64,000 nucleotides of DNA, taken from the NCBI RefSeq assembly GCF_030463535.1, contig NC_132881.1:2765526-2829525 (forward strand), written 5' to 3'. How positions within the stretch are numbered: the first letter of the stretch is position 1; each line of letters begins with the position of its first letter. A program made the translations under genes and the position numbers. Source of the stretch: Salminus brasiliensis (lineage: Eukaryota > Chordata > Actinopteri > Characiformes > Bryconidae). Below are positions 37,140-47,900 of the stretch, piece after piece. A model generated the notes under the pieces. That model was not told where the DNA came from and ran no database searches. It saw nothing but the letters and a program-made list of their open reading frames with translations.

Positions 37140-38140
37140 GGCTCCATTCTTCTCGCGTCGTTCTTAAAACACACACACACACACACACACACTCACAATC
37201 TCTCCTTTTCTCTCTCACCTACTCACGCGCACATCCACCCACACACACACACACACATATAAGAGTGTATACCTGTATTTGTGGGGTCTTCCCATGTCCT
37301 TCTGTAGGAGGTAAACAAAATCGCCCTGGCTGCTCTGAATAGTTCCCAGTGGTGCTGAATGGAACCATACCTCTGAAACTCACATCAAATGTTACACCAA
37401 ATAGTTATGAATTCATTTATAAGAGCCATAAATCATCTTCAGTTTTGAGGAGATTTTGGTGTAAAATGTATTTATAATAATCCCATTCATGGTGGAGGGA
37501 TACACACAGGCGTTCTAAGGCAAAACAGTCTCCAAAAACACACACCTTCTTCAGATCTGCCTGCTTTTCACCACCATCACTCCATATAAAACTCATTGGA
37601 CGCGTCTAGGTTCGCTGATGGGTTTGGGTAATGATTAATTATGATTTATTAAAATTACTAATCAATTATCTGTGTATATTTGCACCGCACAGTGAACCAT
37701 TTCGCACCCAACCCCACTCCAAATGCCTCTGTTTACATCCCTAACCACTGAATCCGGCCTACATCTGTGCAGTTCCCGAATAGGTCCCCACAAATCCCTA
37801 AATACACAAACAGATTCACACACTCTACTTTATTGTGACCATTCGTATTGTTTCACTGGACCACTACTGACACAAACTGCCCGCAGGGGGTCTATTTCAA
37901 GGAAGGGGTCGGTGAACAGCACAATTTCACACTCATCCCAGATGTAGTCGATCAACCAAGACATGCTGAGCGTCTACATTTGGCTTCTTCGTTAGCTGTG
38001 CACTGGAGTTACGAGGCTAATACAGCTAGCTGGTTTTGCTAGTGTCCATAGCTCAGAGCACTCATGCTGACCCCTAAACCACACTAACCAGTCTGCACCA
38101 CCTAAATGAAGATCTGGATGTGGTTTGAATGGGATGGTTG
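37140..38140. other. Intergenic DNA upstream of the sertad4-like gene
   Basis: It contains (CA)n runs at 37170-37192 and 37239-37256. No gene is seen. Confidence 0.4.
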
Positions 38141-38141
38141 A

Positions 38142-38145
<4 letters not shown>

Positions 38146-38180
<35 letters not shown>
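38146..38180. repeat. (GT)n microsatellite
   Basis: About 17 perfect GT units. Confidence 0.95.
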
Positions 38181-38182
<2 letters not shown>

Positions 38183-38814
38183 TTACGCAAAGGATTTGAG
38201 TGACTTCTAGTGTTTGTTAGCAGCATAAGCTCCAGCGCTACACTGAGGAAGCAAAATCTGGACAGCAGACATGTCTTAGGTGGTCAACTACATCTGGGAT
38301 AGGTCGCCCATAAGATCCCGTAAACCTTTTCGAGACTGTTTATAATCTCAAAACTGCAGATATAGACAAATCTAGCATTTCCCCGGACTACGCTAGGTGT
38401 GTATCAGGGTGCAGCAGTGCTGCTGGGGGGTTTGCACACATCGGTAGGTTGAGAACAGGTCCATCAAGACTGGCTCTGAGGTTGAAAACTGTGCACCAAC
38501 AGATGATCTACAGTCCTTAACTGAACACCAGCAAGGTGGAGCAAATAAAGAGGCGTTTCCAATAAACTGGCACTCTGAAACCTTTGCTCCTGGGCCTCAA
38601 CGCTCCAGTTCATGCTCTAAGCTGAAGATAAAGAAGCGAAAAATGACCATGAGCACACTTGATTGACAAAAATAGATATTTTTTAATCTACAAAACCACT
38701 GGAACAGCACATAACCCCATGCAGTCTGCAGTACAGGCAGTGTTGAGTGTAGAGTCAACTGTAAAATGCTGAGATCCATGCAGTTCTGGACAATTCCATA
38801 CATTTCATGCTGAC

Positions 38815-39332
38815 CTACACTGACCAGCCATAACAGGAAAACCACATCCCTCATATTTCAACAGCTCTGATCTTTGAGACTTGGACTCCACCAGTCCTAT
38901 GAAGGTGTGCTGGGGTATCTGGCGTGAAGACTAACCAGCATTAGCAGCAGATCCTTTAGGTCCTATAAGCTTGGAGGTGAGGCCTCCATTAGCATCAACC
39001 CATCAGCCCACAAGTGCCAAGATCCAAGAAAACGTCCTTCATTGGAGTACCTTTGGTAGATACTGACCACTGCATACCGGGAACACCCCACAAGACCTGC
39101 CTGATGTTTTGGAGATGTTCTGACCCAGCCTGACTTGTCTAGAACATCACACTCTGGTTCTTTTGGCTCAGATTCTTTAGCTTAAGCTTGCCCATTATTT
39201 GTCCTGCTTCAACACCTCCAACATCACCTTCCAGAACTGACTGTTCACCTGCTGCCTAATATATCCAGCCCTGGTCAAGCGCCATTGGAAGCACCTGGCA
39301 GTGATTTTAACGTTATGGCTGATCGGTGTATG
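38815..39332. mobile_element. Non-autonomous DNA element, TACACCGATCAGCC termini (complete)
   Basis: The left end tacactgaccagccataaca and right end cgttatggctgatcggtgta are inverted copies. The length is about 518 bp, with no transposase frame. A partial reverse copy lies at 8765-8960. The class (probably hAT or related) is not certain. Confidence 0.75.
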
Positions 39333-39679
39333 TTATAAACACAGTCCGATTCATACGTATATGCTCTAGAATACTGAACAGGCACTTCATATGCATGTGC
39401 AATCCTAACATGCTGTACACATCTAGATTTTTTTCAGACATGTGGACACCTTTTGTGAGTATGTGAGTTGATATATACACGGTACAATATGTAGAAAGCG
39501 CCGGGCGTGCATAAGAACATGACATAGTGGTGTACAATGTTATAAGAACAAGGAATAGGAAGCCATTTTCCCGGATACACTTATGATTTGTGAAAAACAG
39601 CGAAGCCTCAGTTCGTGTTAACCTCATGTACAGACACATGGAATAGAGTTACAGGACAACACTGATTTGACGTCCTTAT

Positions 39680-40906
39680 ATACGGTGCTGTGGAAGAGTA
39701 TTTGCTCCCTTCCTAACTTCCCTTAATTAACCTTATTATCGCCCATGTAAAAAATGACCTGATCTACAGTCTCTAACTGACACCAGCAAGGTGGAGCAAT
39801 GAAAGCACTGCTTGTGCCACCCTTGGCAGTAACATCTGCAATTAGACATTTGCAAAACCTCACGATGCGTCTTTTACATCGCTGTGAAGGAACTGTAGCC
39901 CAATCTTCTTCCAAGATTATGTTTTAATTTGGCAATACTGGACAGTTTTCCAGCAGGAACTGCCCGTTTCAGGTCTTGCCACAGCATCTCAATAGGAATT
40001 TGGGTATCAGGAATGAATGGTGACCGCAAACCAGGCAGACTTGCTTGTGCGTTTCGGATCATCGTCCTGCTGCAGAACCCAACTTCAGCGCTTGAGCTTT
40101 AGATCACAAACTGACAGGTACACATTCTCCTTCAGGATTTTCTGAAGAACTCATGGTTCTATCAATCATGACAAGAGCCAAGTTCCAAGTCTTGCAAGCT
40201 GTGCAAGACCTTCTACACTGTCGCCATCTTTGCTGTCATCAAAAGCGTTTGACTCTAAACTGTCCTCTAGTGGATGTACTGCTAAGCATCCATGACAACG
40301 TAAAGCACGCACTGAAGTGAGAGTGCAGCAACGGTTACAACGTTCCAAACAGATGTATTCATTTTCATATTTAAAGGCAGATGCGCTATACGGGGGGAGA
40401 AATGACTGAAAGAGGCCATAGACTTAATCTATTAATTAAATCTATGGGCAGAATTGTTAAAAGTTATGGGGCCCACTGTAATATCACATACCTGGCAGCA
40501 CCCCTGCGTAAGGGGAGTATAGATGAGCCTTTAGAGTCAGAAGCAAAGCAGCCACATGGCGTCACACTCCAATCACCATGTTTAATATGTAAAAATAGAA
40601 GCATTTCTGAAATATATGCCTCAAGGTTTGCTCAGGTTAAATGGCCTGACATCGGCAGCCAGAGCCCGAGAGAGCACAATTGGCCTTATTCTCTCCAGGT
40701 GGGTAGATGGCTTTCTCTCTCTACTCACATCACTTTAGATTGGCATCTGCTAGGCTGCTATGTACCCTTGGTGGTCCTCCGAGCGTGCTGATAGCCTGGT
40801 GATGTTCGGAAAGAGGCGATGGCTATAGTATAGTATAGCGGTACTAAAATTATATTACTTAAATGTGTAAAATAGAAGAAAATACTTTTTCACAGCACTG
40901 TATGTG
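39680..40906. mobile_element. DNA element with tacagtgctgtgaaaaagta termini
   Basis: The left end tacggtgctgtggaagagta is mirrored at the right by tactttttcacagcactgta. Interior pieces such as ttgccacagcatctcaatag and ggatcatcgtcctgctgcag are typical of a widespread fish DNA element. The 1.2-kb body includes another repeat (40262-40545), so it is probably a composite. Confidence 0.6.
40262..40545. repeat. Interspersed repeat pair, copy 1
   Basis: Shares cctctagtggatgtactgct and catccatgacaac, then gggcagaattgttaa and ggcagc-cccctgcgtaa, with 42074-42270. An insertion of about 90 bases relative to copy 2 lies in the first half. Confidence 0.75.
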
Positions 40907-40909
40907 GCC

Positions 40910-42070
40910 TTCAAATAAAAAAGTATCATCTGACTGTGACAGATCACAGATTACAAACAGAGTTAAAGCTACAACATTTCGTCTACGAGGCGTTGAAAAT
41001 GTGCAATTTTCTTCAAGACCAAGACCAAAGCAGCTTAACCACAGATGAAAGTGCACGTGAATGGCCGTATGAACTCAGATTTGAACTCTAAAGAGTGGTC
41101 AAGTCAAACCAATTTTCCCCCCACCGCAGTGCCGGTCTCCTTACCAAGCTCCACGGCAACAAGACATGGGTTCAGAAGAGCTTCTAAGCCTGGGGTGAAA
41201 GAGTCAGAGCTAATCACAGATCGGCAATTAGGCCTCCATTCATTCATGCAATCACCAGGCGGCGGCCACCGCTGGCCCAGCAACAATGAGTGATTGGTCG
41301 GGTGCAGCGGAGAGCACTCCAACATTAAACGGGTGAGCCGGCTCTACGGTGTGATGTCACGTCCTGGAGACGAGATAAGAGGACGCAATAAAAGCTGCTC
41401 TAAGTGAAGGACAGCTGGAGCTGTAAAAGCAATCACAATAAGTCCCTTCCTATACGCGTCTATTGTTTTACAACAGTGGTGTCCCTCCCTCCTGCTGGAG
41501 ATCCCGTCCTGCCAAGTTCAGCTTGTGAAAAGCACTGGCGGGTTGGAGCAGGTGTGGCTGATTAAGGCTGGAACTAAACTGCCATTGGGATGCGTCTGGT
41601 AAACAGTAGCATTCATGAGCTTATACATATCTCTTATTCATCATCATCATCATCATCATCATATCGTGGCTTCTCATCTGCTTTTGCATGCAGATTTATC
41701 ATGCATGTGTTTTCCAGAGTCTTTGTTATTTGAGAAGAGCCTTTGAGAAGACGACGTCCCACAAAACTGAGAAACCCTTACGCAAGAGAACGCTCCAAAA
41801 GCAAAGGAAAGGAAGTGGCAGCATGGCCAAAGCAGAGGTTCCTCACCATAGTAGCTCTCTGTAAACCTCTGTAGCATTTCAATACAAGCTAGCGTACTCC
41901 CAACGGTCCCGAAAGGGTCACGTAGAGGCTCATTTATGCTCAGCGCTAAATACGGATATGGATACAGACCCTTCGGAGCACTATCATTCAAAATCGTGGG
42001 GTGGGGATTTTCTGAAGAGAGGCTGTGCGACATAGGTCACCTAGGAATTTCATTATCACGGCCTTCTCAC
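40910..42070. other. Intergenic DNA, nothing supported
   Basis: A (TCA)n run at 41639-41662 is the only clear structure. Open frames here lack motifs. Confidence 0.35.
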
Positions 42071-42073
42071 AGC

Positions 42074-42270
42074 CCTCTAGTGGATGTACTGCTTAACATC
42101 CATGACAACATAAAGGCCGGTGCGCTGCACGGGGGGAAAAATGACCGAAACAGGCCCTGAAAAATGTATTAATTGAGTATTTGGGCAGAATTGTTAAGAG
42201 TTGTGGGGCACACTGTAAAATCCCTGGCAGCGCCCCTGCGTAAAGGGAGTACAAATGAGCCTTAAGAGTC
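42074..42270. repeat. Interspersed repeat pair, copy 2
   Basis: The compact copy of the 40262-40545 sequence, same orientation and about 1.8 kb away. Confidence 0.75.
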
Positions 42271-42714
42271 CTCCAGTACTGCAGGTGGCGCTATGACTTT
42301 TGATGGTCATTTCCGTGACTACTGGAAGAGGACTTTACTGCATGCCTCTTCAGCACCAATGCTGAGTCTGAGTCTGTTTACCTGCCGTGTGAACAGTTAT
42401 GTCCGGTTATGTCCACAAGAAGTACACCGAGGCCTTAAGGATGAGCCTGACCACCACACCCACGCTCCTTCAGCTCAGCCTGCTTTCTTTTACGCATTTC
42501 TACAATCCAGAACGGAGAAGAAAGCTACAGCAGAGTCTTGATTTACACTGGAAGTCATATCCTCGAGCAGTCCTACAGTGCAAGGGCACCGGGCTGCCGA
42601 GAAGCTACGGGTGCGATGTGATGTCACTGATAGCACATTCGTCCACCGAAAACCATCTTTTTCGAGAGATCATTTTCGACAGTGGTTGTTATCAACAGTA
42701 TGTCGGCCCGATAT

Positions 42715-43220
42715 TAAAGGAGCACTATGTAGATTTGTGGTTTGGAGCCACCTTGGGTGGAAATGTGTCATTGCAAGCGACAATAAAGCAGAATGTCAAC
42801 AAAAAGAAAATAGCTTAAGTAAAGCAGCCCTGCATATGTTTGGGGATTTGGAGCCCCCTCTGGTGAACATATGCCATTACAAGTGACTGTTAGTAGACAG
42901 CACTAACAGTTCTACCGGCTAAAATGAACAGGATGGTAAAAATAGACGGGTTAAAGCAGCAATATTCAAGTTTGGAGGCTTGGAGCTCACTGTAAGAGAC
43001 TTGGTAGTCGTAAGCAATGGTTTACAAACAGGTTTAGCAGCCTAATATAAAGCAGGGTGGTGAAAATAGGCTAGTTAAAGCAGCAGTGCATGAAACTGGA
43101 GTTTGGAAAAATGTTACTGCTTGCAACATGGTGGTTATCATCAATGATTTAGAACAGTTTATCAGCCTAAAGCAGCACTGCATATCCCTGGTGTTCGGGG
43201 AACCCCCTCTGGCGGAATAT
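42715..43220. repeat. Degenerate ~120-150 bp tandem segment
   Basis: Four loose copies of a segment built of ttaaagcagc, gcatat, tttggag and gagccccctctgg occur around 42720, 42820, 42955 and 43160. Divergence is high, so it is an old local expansion of a dispersed repeat. Confidence 0.5.
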
Positions 43221-43634
43221 TTTTAACTGCAATACAATATACTTCTTGGTACAGCAATGACGTTGATGCTTGGGCAAGGAACCAAACCTTCAGAGAGCTG
43301 CTGTGCCGTCACTACACTGCACCACTCGTGGCACTTCAGCATCCAGCCAACCTTCTTTTGAGCCCAGAACTGTGAGGTCAGTCCTTAAAATGATCGCCAG
43401 AGCCTTGAAAACATCCGGCAAATCCGTCCCGACAGGTGTTGACGAGGTTTGTTTCTGAAGTTTGTTTCTTTGATTTTACGCTGGAGCTACGAGGCTAATG
43501 GAGCTAACAGGTAGGGATGGACTCGTCACTGGGAGACCTGAATGACAACAGCTGGGAAAGGTAAACCTTGAAGGCTAGAGAAGGAAGGATTGGTGGAGTT
43601 GCTGTAGGACTGGTCTAGACCAGTGACTGGACTG

Positions 43635-44170
43635 TAGAAAACATGGACAGCAGAACCTCTCTCAAAAGTGAAACCACTAGCGCTTCTGGTTGCTGTATGA
43701 TGTGTAGCTCCACCCTCCCCCATATGTTTCAGTTATGAACCCCCGCCCATTTTCCCATCTCATTTTCCTACAGCAGTTTTTTTCCTTCTGCTGATATCGG
43801 CCCATATGTTGTTTTCCCCCTGAAATCGTTTTTTAACCCTCAACCCTCTAGTGTAAGAAGGCGGGGCTACACTTGGAATGGGGTGATTGACAGCCTTGGT
43901 TAGAAGAGACCAGCCATCTACAGGGCCTGTATGGTGCTCCTTCTGTTTATTACATGGAGAAGCTGGAGAGCTGCACTTTTACTGTTGGAGCGTCCTCTTA
44001 CCGGACAAACTGGGAATCCAGGGGGAAGCTCAATGAAGGCGGTCTGAGACACTAAGGCTTGGTCTGGGTGAAGGGGGCGGGTCTACCAAATGAGCAAGCG
44101 ATGCTGGCTCCACCTCTGGCTCCGTCTCTGGCTGCAAATTTGGCGGACAACATAGCGGATAGTTTTGGAT
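43635..44170. repeat. Dispersed repeat related to 52735-52925
   Basis: atggacagcagaacctctctcaaaagtg and gggcgggtctaccaaatgag with gcaaatttggcggacaa recur, changed, as atggacagcgcaacgtctct, gggcctagcaattgagtag and gcaaatttgaccacaa at 52750-52900. Between the two matching parts this copy holds about 340 extra bases. Confidence 0.55.
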
Positions 44171-44655
44171 TCATTTTTACAGAAAGGAAGGGAATGGGAC
44201 CAGGGCATCCATGTCTTCTACAGTCATTGGTCTGGACAATCTGGACAATTTAGCTACCAGTCTAGCTTAGCTAACAAGTAATAGAAGCATATACCCCACC
44301 AATTAGCATTGTGTGCTGTGTAGGATTTTGCCAATATTTTACAGATTAGCCTTATGGAACAGCTAACACTCCAACAATTAGCATGATGCTAACTGCATGC
44401 CAGGTTGTTCAGTAATCTCTAACAAACTGTATGACTGGAAAGCATTAGCATCCATAGTCTTGAGCCTCCAGCACAAAGCAGATATAGCTTCAGACACCAA
44501 ACCCGTCTTAGCTGGGATACCAGGAACTGCTTTAAGTAAACCACCCATGTCCAGATGTTCCTTATAGGCCATCAGGAACATCTGGAAATTGCAGATTACG
44601 TATTCAGTCCGACCATCTTTTCACCCATCCATCACACATCTCCGACCTCTGTCCG

Positions 44656-44969
44656 CTAAGCCTCCAGGAGCATGTGCCAGCGGCAGACCTGCTGGTTGCC
44701 GCTCTCCTTCATGTCCTGCCAGTGCAGCGCCTCCTCCTCGCCGCTGCTGTTCTGGCCCAGTGCCAGCCAGCCGATCATCTCCTTGCGCTTCATGTTGCGG
44801 CGGTTGTAGACGGCCACCATGAGGGTGACGTCGGAGAGCTGGAAGAGCGCCACCTGGAAGACGAAGGTCTCCTTGAAGACGGGGTTGGGCTGCCCGCGCC
44901 GCACCGACGTCTTGCAGCGAGAGATCTCCTGACCCATGGAGTTCAGCAGGGTCAGCTTGCCGTACGTGT
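44656..44969 (-). CDS. syt16: syt16 last exon (C2B domain)
   Basis: Acceptor cacctctcag|ACACGTAC, then [20 protein letters not shown] to the C-terminus [12 protein letters not shown] and stop. Tryptophan and the LLE(A/S) end match the family. Confidence 0.93.
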
Positions 44970-47900
44970 CTGAGAGGTGCGAGAGGACAGAGAATCAGGG
45001 CATGCTGCTGACGAGAACATACAAGGCCTACCTGTGAACCGTGCTAATTACCTGGCGGCCGGTTGAGTGCTAGGTTGCGAAAGTGGCTTCCTTTAATAAC
45101 CTCCACAGACAGGCGGCCAGTAGTGGCGTTGTAGGCCAAACCCAACAGCAGCTCAGGAACTCCACCGTGAGACAGAGACTGACTGGAGGAAGCGCTGTCA
45201 CTCTGAGCACTCAGAGACACCTGAGAGTCTATAGCCTAGAGAGAGAGAAAGAGAGAGAGAGAGGGGGTTTCTAATAAAGTGACCAGAGAGTGGAAGCACA
45301 AGATAGGGGTTTCTAATAAAGTGGCCAGTGAGTGGAGGCACAAGGGAGGGGGTTCTAATAAAGTGACCAGTGCTTCTACTCACAAGGTTGGTGTTTCTAA
45401 TAAAGTGGCCAGATAGTGGATTCACAAGGTAGAGGTTTCCAATAAAGTGTCCAGTGAGTGGAAGCACAATGTGTTTCTAATAAAGTGGCCAGTGAGTGGA
45501 AGCACAAGGCAGGGGTTTCTATTAAAAGTGGCCAGTGCTTCTACTCACAAGGTAGGGGTTTCCAATAAAGTGGCCAGTAAGTAAAAACACAATGTAGGGG
45601 TTTCTAATAAAGTGGCCAGAGAGTAGGCATACAAGCCAGGGGGTTCCAAAATAGTGGCCAGAGAGTGGAAGCACCAAGTAGGGTTTTCCAATAAAGTGGC
45701 CAGTAAGTAGAAGCAAAAGGCAGGTGTTCTAATAAGGTGGCAAAAAGTACAAAGTAGGGGTTTCAAATAATGTGGCCATTGAGTAGAGATTTCTAATAAA
45801 TTGGCCAATTTTGTTAATTTAACATGTTAATTTTCCTAATGACGTAGGTATTTCTGATAAAGTGGACGCCTCCTCATACCTTCAGATTGCTGCGAGGTTC
45901 TAGCACCAGCGTTGCCTCCATCTGTCCTGCGTCAGTGCTGAGTTTGCTGAGCCTGTAGATGGTCTCACCCATCATTCTCTCTCTGTTCATCTTGCCCAGA
46001 GCGTACAGACGGAAGCGCAGAGCTGATGACCCGAGCTCCGCCGGCTCCAGCCGTGAGAACCGGAACGTCTCCCCGAACCGAGGCGCCGAGCCTTTTTGCA
46101 CCGCCGTCTTGTAGCGCTGCCGTTTCCCTGGCAACAGAGCCACGTGCACCTGCCACGAGTCCATGCCGCTCCGCCCCTTGTCGGGAATTCCCTGGGCCAT
46201 TACCACTGTTACTAGGAGTTTGAAGGTCTCGGGCCGGTAGTCGAGGACGATGATTAGGTCGCCGCATTTGGAGATGGGGAGGCGGGGCGAGGCGCTGGCG
46301 GGGCGGGACAGAGAACTTCTGCTACCTGCACGTTCCTGCTGATTTTCAAACATACACACAGAGGACAACTCATAAATATTCATGGCAATTTAATGCAAAG
46401 CAGCTATACAGTATAACACTGATAAACGCTTTCCAAAAGTATCCAGACACCTTCTCTTCCAAAGTTTCTCCAAATGGCAGAAGATTCTCCTGCAAGCCTA
46501 GCAAGTTCCTCTACCCTCCTATGGTGTTCTATCACCCTCAACCCATCCCAAAGATGGAGCTTCATCCTTTTTACTCATCCCAAACATTTTTACTGGAGCT
46601 TCATTCCTTCCACTAATCCCAAAGATGTTAAATCTATGATGCTCTGGTACCCTTTTTTCATCCCTAAGGTGTTCCATAGAGCTTTGTCCTTTCAACTCAT
46701 CCCAAAGTTTTTTTAGTGGAGTTCAACTCATCCCATAGGTGTTCAATTGAGTTTTATGATTCCAACTTATCCCCAAGGTGTTCAATGGAGTTCCTTCGCA
46801 CCAACTGATACCAAAGAGGTTCAGCTTTGTCATTTCAACTCATCCCAAAGATGTTCAGTGGAGATTAATCACTTCTACCTATCCCGAAATGTATATTTAT
46901 TCAATGTTGCTGTATCACCCCTACTCATCCCACAAGTGTTCAAAGGAATTCCATCGCACCAACTCATCCCAAAGAAGTTCAGTGGAGCTTCATCCTTTCA
47001 GCGCACTCCACAGATGTTTAAAAGAGCTTTGTCTTTTCAACTCATCCCAAAGATTTTCAGCAGAGTTTCATCAGTTCAACTTATCCCAAAACATATTCAT
47101 ATCACTCCTACTCATCCCACACGGGTTTAATGGAGTTCCATCGCACCAACTGACCCCAAAGACGTTCAGCTTCGTCATTTCAACTCATCCCCAAGCTTTT
47201 CAGGGGAGTTTCATCACTTCAACTCATCCCACAAGTGTTTAATTGAGTTTCATGATTCCAACTTATCCCCAAAGTGTTCAATGGAGTCCCATGACTCCAC
47301 TCATCCCAAAGATGTTTAGTGGAGATTAATCACTTCTACATATCCCAAAGCTTATTCATTCAATGGTGCTACATCACCCCTACTCATCCCACAAGTGTTC
47401 AACTGAGTTCCATCAAACCAACTCAGCCCAAAGAGGTTCAGCTTTGTTCTTTCAACTCCTCCCAAAGATTTTCAGGGGAGTTCAATCACTTCAACTCATC
47501 CCATAGATGTTCAATTTAGTTTATTGATTCCAACTTATCCCCAAGGTGTTCAATTGAGTTACATGACTCCACTCACTCCAGAGTTGTTCATTGGAGCGTC
47601 ATCCTTTCTACTCATCCCAAAGATGTTAAGCGGAGCTTAATCACTTTGACTTATTCGAAAACGCATTCATTTAATGGTGCTGTGTCACCCCTACTCATCC
47701 CACAAGTGTTCCATCACTACTGCAACTTATCCCAAAGATGTTAAGTGGAGCTTCACCCCCACCCCTAGCCTTCAGTAGGTGTAGTACATGCTTGCAAATG
47801 CGTGCACACACACACACATACACACACAACCCACACACACACACACTTCAGTACCTCAGGGCTCCAAGTAGAGGAGCTGTCTGTGGCCTCATTGTCATAA

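Noticed and set aside
42293-42886. Overlapping plus-strand frames of 80-139 codons
   Set aside because: They overlap each other in different frames and run into a degenerate repeat; no recognisable domain.
45874-45879. Extension of the C2A exon past LEPRSNLK
   Set aside because: The frame stays open for only two more codons, and the GT donor at 45879 gives the join needed for the conserved linker.
46460-47760. CRISPR array
   Set aside because: Direct repeats are imperfect and contiguous with no unique spacers, and the context is an intron of a fish gene.
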